12,119 nucleotides of DNA from Bacteroidota bacterium (GTDB lineage Bacteria > Bacteroidota > Bacteroidia > Flavobacteriales_D > Crocinitomicaceae), in NCBI GenBank assembly GCA_006226555.1, contig SBGS01000088.1, forward strand, positions 1 through 12,119, read 5' to 3'. Below, piece after piece: positions 1-7,261 of this stretch (positions within the stretch are counted from its first letter, which is position 1; the number at the start of each line of letters is the position of its first letter). The notes under the pieces are model-generated. The model did no database searches and was not told where the DNA came from. It saw nothing but the letters and a program-made list of their open reading frames with translations. A program made the translations under genes and the position numbers.

Positions 1-1
1 T

Positions 2-121
2 CGTCCTTTTTATCTTTTTTATGCTCCCCTGACGAAGCATAACTTTTCTTCCATTGAATGCTATATCCCGGACGGAAATGTCGTTTTTGAATGGTACAAG
101 AAGAAACTAAAAGAATTGTGA
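2..121 (+). CDS. 3' end of an unidentified gene (5' end outside window)
   Basis: A reading frame is open from the first bases of the window to a TGA at 119-121, giving 39 residues. The tail reads YIPDGNVVFEWYKKKLKEL just before the stop, with a composition typical of a real soluble protein and a basic C-terminus. I do not recognise the family. It runs in the same direction as the polyketide operon but is separated from it by about 175 bases, so it may belong to an upstream part of the same cluster or be unrelated. An open stretch of 40 codons in AT-rich DNA can arise by chance, so the call is tentative. Confidence 0.5.
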   Translation, partial: RPFYLFYAPLTKHNFSSIECYIPDGNVVFEWYKKKLKEL

Positions 122-296
122 AAGCGATCAGTAGTTGTTTTGACATTGTAGTTCATTTCATCTCAGAAAATGGCATCCAACACACTGATTCCAACTAACT
201 CTTTGCTACTCGATGAGATAATTTTCGTAATAAATATAAGTATTTTAAAACTTGTATGTTAAATTTAGGTTCCACAAAATTTCTAACTACGCGCTT
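122..296 (+). promoter_or_regulatory. Gene-free leader upstream of the polyketide operon
   Basis: This stretch of about 175 bases lies between the upstream stop codon and the preferred start at 297. It is very AT-rich from about 217 to 270. A TAATTTTC at 219-226 resembles the Bacteroidota -7 element TAnnTTTG, and a TTTG lies at 202-205, but their spacing is shorter than the usual one. A TTGACA at 140-145 has no matching -10 box. A promoter is expected here because this is the only sizeable gap before nine packed genes, but no exact site can be defended. Confidence 0.25.
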
Positions 297-875
297 ATGT
301 CTATCAAAAGAATGCTCATATCTTTAGTAGTACTTTCAGGTATTACTGCTCATAGTCAAGATGTTAGCAATAATCGATTAAAAGTTGAAACTGAACCCGG
401 ACTGTTCTTCAATAACGGGCGATCCTTGAATGTGCTGTACAACGTGCTTCCAAACAATGACCTAGGAATAGGTTTTTACGTTTTGACGACTGACGTACCA
501 AATTCCATTGCTGATGATATGATCAAGAATTACAATGACTCTTCCGTATGTCGTATCACTCAGGAATATGCTATTTCTTCCAGATACATTTTACGTTTTG
601 CGAAGAACATAGAGTCTAATCCCTATGTAGGATTCATTTCCGGTTGGGAGAATTTCCAGATCAACAGACCGGGGTTCGAAGAAATGAACATTGAGACTTT
701 CTTTTTTACACCGCACATTGGATACGAGCTGTATGCTTATAAGAAGATCATCTACATCAATGCGCAGATCCGTGTACCGATCTATTTTATGTCGCATTCG
801 TCCAATGATCAGCGACCTGAATCCATGAATACCTATACTTTATTACCGTCTCTTTCATTTGGCGCAAGATTTTAA
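297..875 (+). CDS. Secreted small beta-barrel-like outer membrane protein
   Basis: The protein is about 192 residues from the ATG at 297. That start is preferred over an in-frame TTG at 252 because it opens directly on a signal peptide: a basic start (MSIKR), a hydrophobic core (LISLVVLSG) and a likely cleavage before or after the Gln of AHSQ. The mature part is rich in alternating polar and aromatic residues and ends in LSFGARF, with a C-terminal Phe as in outer-membrane beta-barrels. The tryptophan- and tyrosine-rich middle (VGFISGWENF) also fits strands of a small barrel. I do not recognise a named family. Its stop overlaps the next start (TAATG at 873-877), so it is translationally coupled to the halogenase-like gene. 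A role in placing or holding a lipophilic pigment in the outer membrane is inference. Confidence 0.7.
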   Translation: MSIKRMLISLVVLSGITAHSQDVSNNRLKVETEPGLFFNNGRSLNVLYNVLPNNDLGIGFYVLTTDVPNSIADDMIKNYNDSSVCRITQEYAISSRYILRFAKNIESNPYVGFISGWENFQINRPGFEEMNIETFFFTPHIGYELYAYKKIIYINAQIRVPIYFMSHSSNDQRPESMNTYTLLPSLSFGARF

Positions 876-2476
876 TGCCTGAGATAACGTTAAAAAAGAA
901 CTACGATGTAATCATCGCCGGAGGCGGACTTGCAGGGCAAACGCTTGCCTTACAGCTTTTGACAGAGACTCCGGAACTGTCACTATTGATCGTAGATAAA
1001 GACCTAGGGAAGGCTCCGGCTGCCATTCATCGTATCGGAGAATCAACTTCTGAATTGGGTTCTTACTATCTGCATAATGTCCTAGGTTTAAAGGGACTGT
1101 TGGAGGAGAAACATATACGGAAATTCGGATTTCGTTTTTTCTTTCACAATCCTGCAAGCAGTCAATTAAATGATCGCTTAGAGCTGGGTTCTTCGATTGA
1201 TCGTCCTTTCCCCGCATATCAGATAGATCGAGGTTTATTCGAGAATGATCTGCTTGAAATTCTGCATTCGAAAGGTGCTATAATTTATGGTGATGACCTC
1301 ATTCATGATATCGTACTGGGAAAAAAAAGCCATCGAATCACTTTTAATGAAAGTGAGCAAGAGATCACTTGTACCTGGTTCGTAGATGCAACTGGAAGAA
1401 AAGGTCTTTTGAAAAACAAGCTACAGCTAGGAAAGCCCATTGAACATGATATAAATGCCGTTTGGTTTCGACTGAACAAGCGAATCGATGTGGATGAATG
1501 GTCGGATGACCCGAAATGGCGGAATTCTGTTCTACCCAATATGCGCTGGAGATCGACCAATCACCTGATGGGAAAGGGTTATTGGATGTGGTTGATACCA
1601 TTGGTGAATGACAACATGAGCATTGGTATCGTCAGTGACCCCAGAATTCATGACCCTAAAAAGCTGAACACTGTCGAGAAAGCCTTTGAATGGATAAAAG
1701 AACATGAAAAGAGTGCGTATGATAACATTACATCCTTGAATCCTGAAATACTTGACTTCAAACTTATTGAACACTTCAGCTACGGTTGTGAGCAATTTAT
1801 ATCAAATGATGGGTGGGCCATAACGGGAGATGCCGGTACCTTCCTCGATCCGCTCTACTCGCCCGGTGGAGATTTCATTGCCATGAACAATACATGGATC
1901 ACAGATGTGATCACCAGAGACCTTAATCAAGAAGATACGCATGTAAGATCCTTAACATATAACTTTGTAAATGAACAACTTATCAATGGCTGGCTACAAA
2001 TTTACATGAACAAATACCCACTTTTTGGGAATGCGCAAACTACCCTGTTCAAGATCGTTTGGGACTGGGCGACATATTGGTCCTTTCCTTGTCTTATTTT
2101 CTTGAATTCCGGTTACACTGACATGGATTTTTTGAAATCTTATGCTTCTTCTTCCATTGCATTAGGAGCTCGTTTTGCAGCGCTTAACATTAAAATGCAG
2201 GAACTTTTCGAGCAGTATCACAGCTCGAACAACCCGAACACAAGCGTCGGTTTTATAAATACGTTCGACTTGTCATTCCTAAAGGAATTTCATCTTGCTT
2301 TAGCGAAACCAATAACAATTCCGGAACTGATAGAAAAGCTAAAACACAATTTGGATATCCTTGAACAAGTTTCGGCTGCAATGAGCGCTAAAATGAACAT
2401 GAATGAAGAGGCAGAAATAAAAGTTATCTCACCTCAGATCCACGAGGATATAGAGCGAATATGGGTGTCTAATTGA
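875..2476 (+). CDS. Flavin-dependent halogenase-like FAD oxidoreductase
   Basis: This 533-residue protein has the layout of the FAD-dependent (tryptophan/phenol-type) halogenase superfamily. The dinucleotide-binding GGGLAG is at residues 16-21 and a GEST motif at 55-58. A lysine at 83 (RKFGF) is near where halogenases carry their catalytic Lys. GYWMWLIP holds the halogenase signature WxWxIP at 237-242. The GDA flavin motif is at 318-320, followed directly by FLDPLYSPG, which fits the FxxPxxSxG halogenase motif at 323-331. Length is normal for the family. Enzymes of this type use reduced FAD, oxygen and chloride or bromide to halogenate electron-rich rings or ACP-bound substrates. A hydroxylase or desaturase role cannot be excluded, because many relatives are uncharacterised. 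It overlaps the preceding gene by one base and lies seven bases before the DUF1702-like gene, so it probably acts on the polyketide or its aromatic end. Confidence 0.8.
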   Translation: MPEITLKKNYDVIIAGGGLAGQTLALQLLTETPELSLLIVDKDLGKAPAAIHRIGESTSELGSYYLHNVLGLKGLLEEKHIRKFGFRFFFHNPASSQLNDRLELGSSIDRPFPAYQIDRGLFENDLLEILHSKGAIIYGDDLIHDIVLGKKSHRITFNESEQEITCTWFVDATGRKGLLKNKLQLGKPIEHDINAVWFRLNKRIDVDEWSDDPKWRNSVLPNMRWRSTNHLMGKGYWMWLIPLVNDNMSIGIVSDPRIHDPKKLNTVEKAFEWIKEHEKSAYDNITSLNPEILDFKLIEHFSYGCEQFISNDGWAITGDAGTFLDPLYSPGGDFIAMNNTWITDVITRDLNQEDTHVRSLTYNFVNEQLINGWLQIYMNKYPLFGNAQTTLFKIVWDWATYWSFPCLIFLNSGYTDMDFLKSYASSSIALGARFAALNIKMQELFEQYHSSNNPNTSVGFINTFDLSFLKEFHLALAKPITIPELIEKLKHNLDILEQVSAAMSAKMNMNEEAEIKVISPQIHEDIERIWVSN

Positions 2477-2483
2477 TCGTATT

Positions 2484-3326
2484 ATGAGTGTAGGGCAGAA
2501 TATCAATGAGATCGAACGCTTATTCATGGAAATATCGCATTCCTTCAAGAAAGATCTTAGCATCGCTGAATTAATTGAAAAGCTTGATGCGGTGGAACCA
2601 AAATTTCGTTCCATAGGTTATGAGAGTGCTTCTTACGTTTTGGGAGACCTTGACCTCCAAGACAAAAATGACTTGAAAAACTGGAGTAAACTCTATGCTT
2701 CAGCTGACGAAAATCATAGATTTCATATGATCATAGGTTTAGGTTGGTCAATTGCAAAATCAGGCAATTCTACCTTACCTATTACAGACTGGGAAGATGA
2801 TCGCGTTTTCAGGTCAATGGTATTGGATGGTATGGGATACTATTACGCTCTCTATCGACCTCGTAGGACATTGACAAAAAAGATCTATCCAGACTGGTTA
2901 ATGGGCGATGACCTTAAAGCATTCGATCAAGGAATCGGCCGCAGACTCTGGTATTTATATCATGACAATCAAACGAAACTCATTGAGATACTCTCTACTC
3001 TCTCGGAAGATCGAATTCCATCGCTGTATACAGGGCTAGGCATTGCTTTTACATACGTCTCCGGATTTGACGAACGAGAAGTTGTATCTCTCAAAAAAAT
3101 GGCCGGTCCTAATTGGAAAGAAATGCGAAAAGGATTCCTAATTGGATCCTCAAGTCGTGCAAAAAAGGAATATCAGCTAAAAGAGTTGAATAATTTCATT
3201 CAATCTGAATTTCAACAGAACATCGAAAATTTGAATATTGAGTTAACTGACTATATTGAACGTGAAGAATGGAAATCTGACAACAGCTATTGGCTGGATC
3301 AGGTACCTATGAAAAATAGTAACTAA
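2484..3326 (+). CDS. DUF1702-like protein
   Basis: This 280-residue soluble protein has no signal peptide or membrane segment. Its central and C-terminal parts recall the DUF1702 family by pattern: GLGW near residue 85, a DGMGYYYA block near 115-122, an FDQGIGRRLWY block at 147-157, and SLYTGLGIAFTYVSG at 180-194 followed by an AGP turn and a helical tail. DUF1702 proteins are, to my knowledge, best known from enediyne gene cassettes of actinomycetes, where their biochemical role is not settled. The recognition is from memory and needs a profile search. Here the gene is sandwiched between the halogenase-like gene (seven bases before) and the ketoreductase (24 bases after), so it belongs to the polyketide operon. 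No catalytic residues can be named. It could be a polyene-modifying enzyme or a structural partner of the synthase. Confidence 0.6.
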   Translation: MSVGQNINEIERLFMEISHSFKKDLSIAELIEKLDAVEPKFRSIGYESASYVLGDLDLQDKNDLKNWSKLYASADENHRFHMIIGLGWSIAKSGNSTLPITDWEDDRVFRSMVLDGMGYYYALYRPRRTLTKKIYPDWLMGDDLKAFDQGIGRRLWYLYHDNQTKLIEILSTLSEDRIPSLYTGLGIAFTYVSGFDEREVVSLKKMAGPNWKEMRKGFLIGSSSRAKKEYQLKELNNFIQSEFQQNIENLNIELTDYIEREEWKSDNSYWLDQVPMKNSN

Positions 3327-3350
3327 ATTGACAATCTAATTACCCTTAAG

Positions 3351-4088
3351 ATGAAGAAGCAGTGTGCACTTGTTACAGGAGGATCAAAAGGAATTGGGAA
3401 AGCCATTTCGAAGACGCTTGGTGTAGACCACAACCTTCACATCCTTGTGAACTATCATTCTGATGAAAAAGCTGCACAAGATACGCTTGATCTTTTACAC
3501 TCTGAAAACATATCAGCCGAATTGCTGAAATTCAATGTATCTGACAGAGAAGAGGTCTCAACGACTCTGGAAAAGTGGAAAACTAGTAATCCCGATAAGA
3601 TCATCACAGTTTTAGTGAATAATGCAGGCGTTGCAAAAGACAACCTTTTACTTTGGATGACTGAACCCGAATGGGATAGTGTTATTGACACTTCTTTAAA
3701 AGGAATGTTCAATCTAACGCAATTCGTTCTTAAAGACATGGTTATGCAAAAGTTTGGGCGGATCATTAATATCAGCTCCTTAAGTGGAGTTAAAGGGAAC
3801 GCTGGTCAATTCAATTACTCTGCTGCCAAAGGAGGTATGATCAGTGCGACGAAAGCACTTGCTCAGGAGATCGGTAAAAAAGGAATAACGGTTAACGCAG
3901 TTGCTCCCGGGTTCATAAAAACCGAAATGGTATCGGATGAAGTGATCGGTACTTATCAAAAATTCATTCCCGCCGGAAGAATTGGTGAACCTGAAGAAGT
4001 CGCTGATCTTGTAAGTTTTCTGGCCTCGGAAAAAGCCGGTTATATAAATGGCAGCGTCATCAATATTAACGGAGGACTTTACTGCTGA
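3351..4088 (+). CDS. Beta-ketoacyl-ACP reductase, FabG-type SDR (polyketide ketoreductase)
   Basis: This 245-residue classical short-chain dehydrogenase reduces the beta-keto group on the ACP-bound chain with NADPH. The cofactor-binding TGGSKGIG is at 9-16 and NNAG at 90-93. The catalytic triad is Ser143, Tyr156 and Lys160 (ISS and YSAAK, with the 13-residue Ser-Tyr spacing of FabG). The PG motif and the C-terminal NGSVININGG also follow FabG. Length matches FabG closely. Its stop codon shares one base with the start of the first dehydratase (TGATG at 4086-4090), which points to coupled translation and to a dedicated polyketide role like ApeQ in aryl polyene clusters, instead of a housekeeping FabG. 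Confidence 0.9.
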   Translation: MKKQCALVTGGSKGIGKAISKTLGVDHNLHILVNYHSDEKAAQDTLDLLHSENISAELLKFNVSDREEVSTTLEKWKTSNPDKIITVLVNNAGVAKDNLLLWMTEPEWDSVIDTSLKGMFNLTQFVLKDMVMQKFGRIINISSLSGVKGNAGQFNYSAAKGGMISATKALAQEIGKKGITVNAVAPGFIKTEMVSDEVIGTYQKFIPAGRIGEPEEVADLVSFLASEKAGYINGSVININGGLYC

Positions 4089-4507
4089 TGATCATCGAAA
4101 AAAAACATATTGGTCGATATATCCCTCAACGAGATCCATTTATCATGGTTGATGAATTGATTCAGGCGAATGACATCCGGTTTGTTACCAAGTTTTACAT
4201 CGATGAAAAGAATCTGTTTCTGGATCATCAGGAATTAAGGGAATTTGCGTTGATTGAAAACATTTGTCAGTCCAGTGCAGCCGGTTTAAGCTATACACGA
4301 AGAAACAGTCATAAGCGCTTCAAAGATGGATTTTTAGGCGGAATAAAAAACCTTAAGCTGAATTGCCTACCAAGAATGGGAGAAACAATAACCACCGAAG
4401 TGGAGATCATTCATGAATTTGAAAACATGTTCCTGATCTCCGGTAGTGTATATCAAGGAGAAGAATTACTTTTAACGTGCGAGGTGAAGCTTGCCGCAAC
4501 ATACTAA
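4088..4507 (+). CDS. Hot-dog 3-hydroxyacyl-ACP dehydratase subunit, Glu-bearing half (ApeP-like)
   Basis: This 139-residue FabZ-like hot-dog protein begins with IPQRDPFIMVDEL, the counterpart of the N-terminal LPHRxPFLLVD of FabZ. The central helix reads ALIENICQSSAAG, where Glu57 and Gln61 align with the catalytic Glu and following Gln of FabZ. The GHFPGxPxxPG loop that carries the catalytic His is missing: the segment reads LDHQELREF, four residues shorter, and although it has a His47 this is not in the usual context. By itself it is therefore probably inactive or weak. It most likely pairs with the second dehydratase at 6896-7261, which has the opposite defect. Aryl polyene clusters encode a comparable heteromeric pair, ApeI and ApeP. 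It lies nine bases before the ACP gene. Confidence 0.8.
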   Translation: MIIEKKHIGRYIPQRDPFIMVDELIQANDIRFVTKFYIDEKNLFLDHQELREFALIENICQSSAAGLSYTRRNSHKRFKDGFLGGIKNLKLNCLPRMGETITTEVEIIHEFENMFLISGSVYQGEELLLTCEVKLAATY

Positions 4508-4516
4508 TACAAAGCG

Positions 4517-4786
4517 ATGAATTTAGACCCGGAAGTATTAAGAAGAGAGATCAAGGAATACATTATCGAGGAATTAAACCTAGAAGATATAACGCCCGAT
4601 GACATAGAAAATGATGCTCCACTTTTCGTTGAAGGATTGGGCTTAGACTCAATTGATGCATTGGAGCTTGTGGTGATCATGGAGAGATACTATGGGGTAA
4701 AGATCCCTAATGAAGAGGTTGGTCGTAAAGTATTGCAGTCGATCAACACTATGGTCGATTATATTATTGAAGAAAAAGGTCAATAA
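4517..4786 (+). CDS. Acyl carrier protein of the type II polyketide synthase
   Basis: This 89-residue acidic four-helix carrier protein has the phosphopantetheine attachment motif GLDSIDALEL and modifiable Ser45. The serine codon TCA is at 4649-4651. A 4'-phosphopantetheinyl transferase must charge it; none is seen in the window. The rest fits ACP: an acidic first helix, a long loop rich in Asp and Glu, and helix III ending in a hydrophobic NTMVDYIIE. It sits between the first dehydratase and the ketosynthase, three bases before the latter, and is the natural carrier for the growing chain. Aryl polyene clusters usually have two ACPs; only one is visible here. Confidence 0.93.
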   Translation: MNLDPEVLRREIKEYIIEELNLEDITPDDIENDAPLFVEGLGLDSIDALELVVIMERYYGVKIPNEEVGRKVLQSINTMVDYIIEEKGQ

Positions 4787-4789
4787 CAC

Positions 4790-5956
4790 ATGAAAATTGC
4801 TGTTACAGGTATAGGAATTGTTTCCGGTATCGGACTTAACGTTTCCGAAAACCTAGACAGCTTGCTTCACGGAAAGTCGGGAATAAAACGCTCTTTGAAG
4901 CATAACATTTTTCTAAGTGAAGTTCAACTGTCGGATGATGAGCTCAAAAGAGTTTTAGGCATCAATGACGAACTTATTTCCAGAACAAATCTTCTTGCAC
5001 TCAAAGCTGCTGCAGAAGCATGGGGAAATAATACTGGAGACGCTAAAATTAGAACGGGAATCGTTTCTGCAACATCGCTTGGTGGTCTGGATAAAATGGA
5101 GCAGATCTATCGCAATGACTTCGAGCATCAGGCACAAAACAGTAAAGAAATTCTCACCTTCGAAAATGGAGAATCTGCAGAATTTATTGGAAAGAAATTG
5201 GGAATCAGTGGTTTTATTGATACGAGCTCTACCGCTTGTTCTTCCGGAGCCAATGCCATTATGTATGGTGCAAGACTAATTCGTTCAGGGATTTTAGACA
5301 GGGTCCTTGTGGGTGGAGTTGACCCAATTGCTGAGTTCAACATCAATGGATTTTCTTCGCTTAACATTTATTCAGAAAAACCCTGTACTCCATTTGATGA
5401 GAACAGAAGCGGTTTGACGCTGGGAGAAGGTGCAGCCTATCTGGTTCTAGAAAATGATTTCAGCCTGGAAAGAACAAAAAACAATACGCTATGCTTGGTT
5501 TCAGGATGGTCAAATGCAACCGATGCTTACCATCAGACCGCCAGCTCTCCTGAGGGTATTGGCGCCTCAATTACGATGAAAGAAGCCATCGAAGTGGCTG
5601 GAATTACACCGGATGAGGTTGATTATGTCAATGCGCATGGAACAGGAACCCAAAACAATGATCTTTCTGAGCTAACTGCGCTGAAGAAAGTGTTTACGGA
5701 TAAATTCCCCTTATTTAGTTCAACTAAAGGATTTACAGGTCACACTCTGGCAGCGGCAGGTGCAATTGAGGGCGCATTCTGTGTCCTTGCGATCCAGCAG
5801 CATAAAGTGTGGCAAAATCTAAACTGCATCGTACCATTTGATCAAGAGCACTCTCCTGTGCTTAACGATCCTCTCGCGAAACCATTAAACCATGTACTAA
5901 GTAACTCGTTCGGGTTCGGTGGAAATTGTACCAGTCTAATATTTAGCAAAGCCTAA
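4790..5956 (+). CDS. Beta-ketoacyl-ACP synthase (FabF-type), KS-alpha
   Basis: This 388-residue elongating ketosynthase performs decarboxylative condensation of malonyl-ACP with the growing chain. All active-site residues are present: Cys150 in SSTACSSGANA, His283 in NAHGTGT, Lys313 and His318 in STKGFTGHTLAAAGA, and the C-terminal SFGFGGNC glycine loop. The N-terminal VTGIGIVSGIG is typical. It is slightly shorter than FabF (about 410 residues), as in aryl-polyene-type ketosynthases such as ApeO. The next gene, one base downstream, is a catalytically dead homologue, so the active enzyme is probably a KS/chain-length-factor heterodimer. It appears to be the only complete elongating KS in the window. 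Confidence 0.93.
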   Translation: MKIAVTGIGIVSGIGLNVSENLDSLLHGKSGIKRSLKHNIFLSEVQLSDDELKRVLGINDELISRTNLLALKAAAEAWGNNTGDAKIRTGIVSATSLGGLDKMEQIYRNDFEHQAQNSKEILTFENGESAEFIGKKLGISGFIDTSSTACSSGANAIMYGARLIRSGILDRVLVGGVDPIAEFNINGFSSLNIYSEKPCTPFDENRSGLTLGEGAAYLVLENDFSLERTKNNTLCLVSGWSNATDAYHQTASSPEGIGASITMKEAIEVAGITPDEVDYVNAHGTGTQNNDLSELTALKKVFTDKFPLFSSTKGFTGHTLAAAGAIEGAFCVLAIQQHKVWQNLNCIVPFDQEHSPVLNDPLAKPLNHVLSNSFGFGGNCTSLIFSKA

Positions 5957-5957
5957 G

Positions 5958-6899
5958 ATGCGGATCATTTCAAGTGCACTCATATCTCATCAGGACACCT
6001 ACAAAAAAGAGGCATTTTCGGAGGTAATTTCTCAGGAAACGTATCTGGAGAGTGTTTTACATCCCGAATACAAGGATATCATTCCTCCAATGGAACGCAG
6101 AAGAATGACCGATGCAGTTAAAATGGGTCTCGCTTGCACAAAAGCTTGCCTGGATAATTTTTCTGAAATAACACCAGGTGCCATTATCGTCGGCACAAGC
6201 ATGGGAAGCAGTGCACATACCTTAAAATTTCTGGACAGTATTATTACCTCAAACGGAGGATTGATCTCTCCTACCCCTTTCATTCAATCGACACACAACA
6301 CGATCGCAGGGCAGATCTCGCTTTTCCTGAAGAACAATCGCTACAACAATACCCATACGCAAAACAGTCTTTCATTTGAGCATGCTTTGTTCGATGCTTA
6401 TCTCTTAGATCGTGAAGGTGTGGACCATATTTTGTTTGGTTCTTCGGATGAATCAGAAAATGTATTGTTTGATCTCTTTTATTATTTGCGCGCAAAAAAA
6501 CATGTGAAAAAAGGAGCCGGAGCAGCTTTTTTTCTGACCTCTAAGCAAGAAAATACAGATGAGAATATAGTTGTTAAAAGTGTAGAACCAAACTCCAATG
6601 TGGTCGATACACATTCCATTCTAAGCTCATTTCTGGATAAAAATGAAAAGACTATGGATGATCTCGATTTGATCTTATATTCCTCTTATTCGAACAATAT
6701 TCCGGAAGATCTTGTCGCGTTCCCTGAAAACAAGCTCGTAGATTATACCTCTCTTTGCGGAGACTATTTCACCAATAGTGGATTCGCATTTGGCTATGCA
6801 ATAGATCTATTGAAACATCGTCCCACTGTAAAGAGCATTTTGGTTTACAATAATCTGGTAGAGACAAACCTGGGTTTAACTTTAATTGAAAAGCATTGA
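5958..6899 (+). CDS. Ketosynthase-like chain length factor (Cys-less), ApeC-like
   Basis: This 313-residue degenerate ketosynthase has lost all three catalytic positions. Where the active KS has Cys150 this protein has Ser137 or a neighbour (THTQNSLSFEHAL). The HGTGT segment is replaced by YSSYSNNIP, and the GHT segment by CGDYFTNSG. The segment FIQSTHNTIAGQISL at 108-122 and GSSDE at 161-165 keep the ketosynthase fold pattern found in short 'ketoacyl-synthase-like' proteins of aryl polyene clusters. Such subunits pair with the active KS and set chain length. At 313 residues it is about 75 shorter than its KS partner, mostly in loops. It begins one base after the KS stop, and its own stop overlaps the TTG start of the second dehydratase, so the subunits are probably made in step. 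Confidence 0.82.
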   Translation: MRIISSALISHQDTYKKEAFSEVISQETYLESVLHPEYKDIIPPMERRRMTDAVKMGLACTKACLDNFSEITPGAIIVGTSMGSSAHTLKFLDSIITSNGGLISPTPFIQSTHNTIAGQISLFLKNNRYNNTHTQNSLSFEHALFDAYLLDREGVDHILFGSSDESENVLFDLFYYLRAKKHVKKGAGAAFFLTSKQENTDENIVVKSVEPNSNVVDTHSILSSFLDKNEKTMDDLDLILYSSYSNNIPEDLVAFPENKLVDYTSLCGDYFTNSGFAFGYAIDLLKHRPTVKSILVYNNLVETNLGLTLIEKH

Positions 6900-7261
6900 C
6901 ACTTCTCAACGACTTTTACGAGATATTATCATTGGAGAGCAGCTCTGAGGGGTTTAGCTGTAAGCTCAGGCTACAAAATGAGCACATCATTTATCAAGGT
7001 CACTTCCCAGGCTTTCCGGTAACACCGGGAGTGATACAATTGCAGATCGTGCATGAATTACTCGAATTCTACCTCGAAAAAAAAGTTGTTTTAGGAAGCC
7101 TCACAGACTGTAAATTCCTTCACATTCTTGATCCACGGAAAACAACAGAACTTGATCTTGAAATCAAGATCGTTCGAAAAGAAAACCTCTTAATACATGT
7201 AACTGGAATAACCGAAGGGGGACCGTTTTTAAAGCTGAGAGGGAATTATATCGTCAAATAA
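6896..7261 (+). CDS. Hot-dog 3-hydroxyacyl-ACP dehydratase subunit, His-bearing half (ApeI-like)
   Basis: This 121-residue FabZ-like protein contains YQGHFPGFPVTPGV, the hallmark loop with catalytic His36. Fourteen residues later, where FabZ has its catalytic Glu, it has Gln50 (GVIQLQIVHE). It therefore lacks the acid that the first dehydratase retains, and the two probably build one composite site as an ApeI/ApeP-like heterodimer. The start is a TTG at 6896 that overlaps the preceding TGA (TTGA at 6896-6899). A TGA in the same frame at 6887-6889 rules out an earlier start, and there is no suitable ATG before the conserved fold begins. It is the last gene of the operon. Confidence 0.83.
   Translation: MTLLNDFYEILSLESSSEGFSCKLRLQNEHIIYQGHFPGFPVTPGVIQLQIVHELLEFYLEKKVVLGSLTDCKFLHILDPRKTTELDLEIKIVRKENLLIHVTGITEGGPFLKLRGNYIVK

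Noticed and set aside
140..145. TTGACA as a sigma-70 -35 promoter box
   Set aside because: No TATAAT-like element lies about 17 bases downstream, and this consensus is not the usual one in Bacteroidota.
252..296. TTG start giving a 15-residue N-terminal extension of the barrel-like protein
   Set aside because: The extension would precede a well-formed signal peptide, so the ATG at 297 is the better start.
3455..3766. Open frame of about 100 codons antisense to the ketoreductase gene
   Set aside because: It lies wholly within a gene with clear SDR motifs, and its translation resembles no family; similar antisense frames over the halogenase-like and ketosynthase genes were dropped for the same reason.
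4965..5279. Alternative + strand frame inside the ketosynthase
   Set aside because: The ketosynthase frame holds the full catalytic set across this stretch, and the alternative frame has no recognisable motif.
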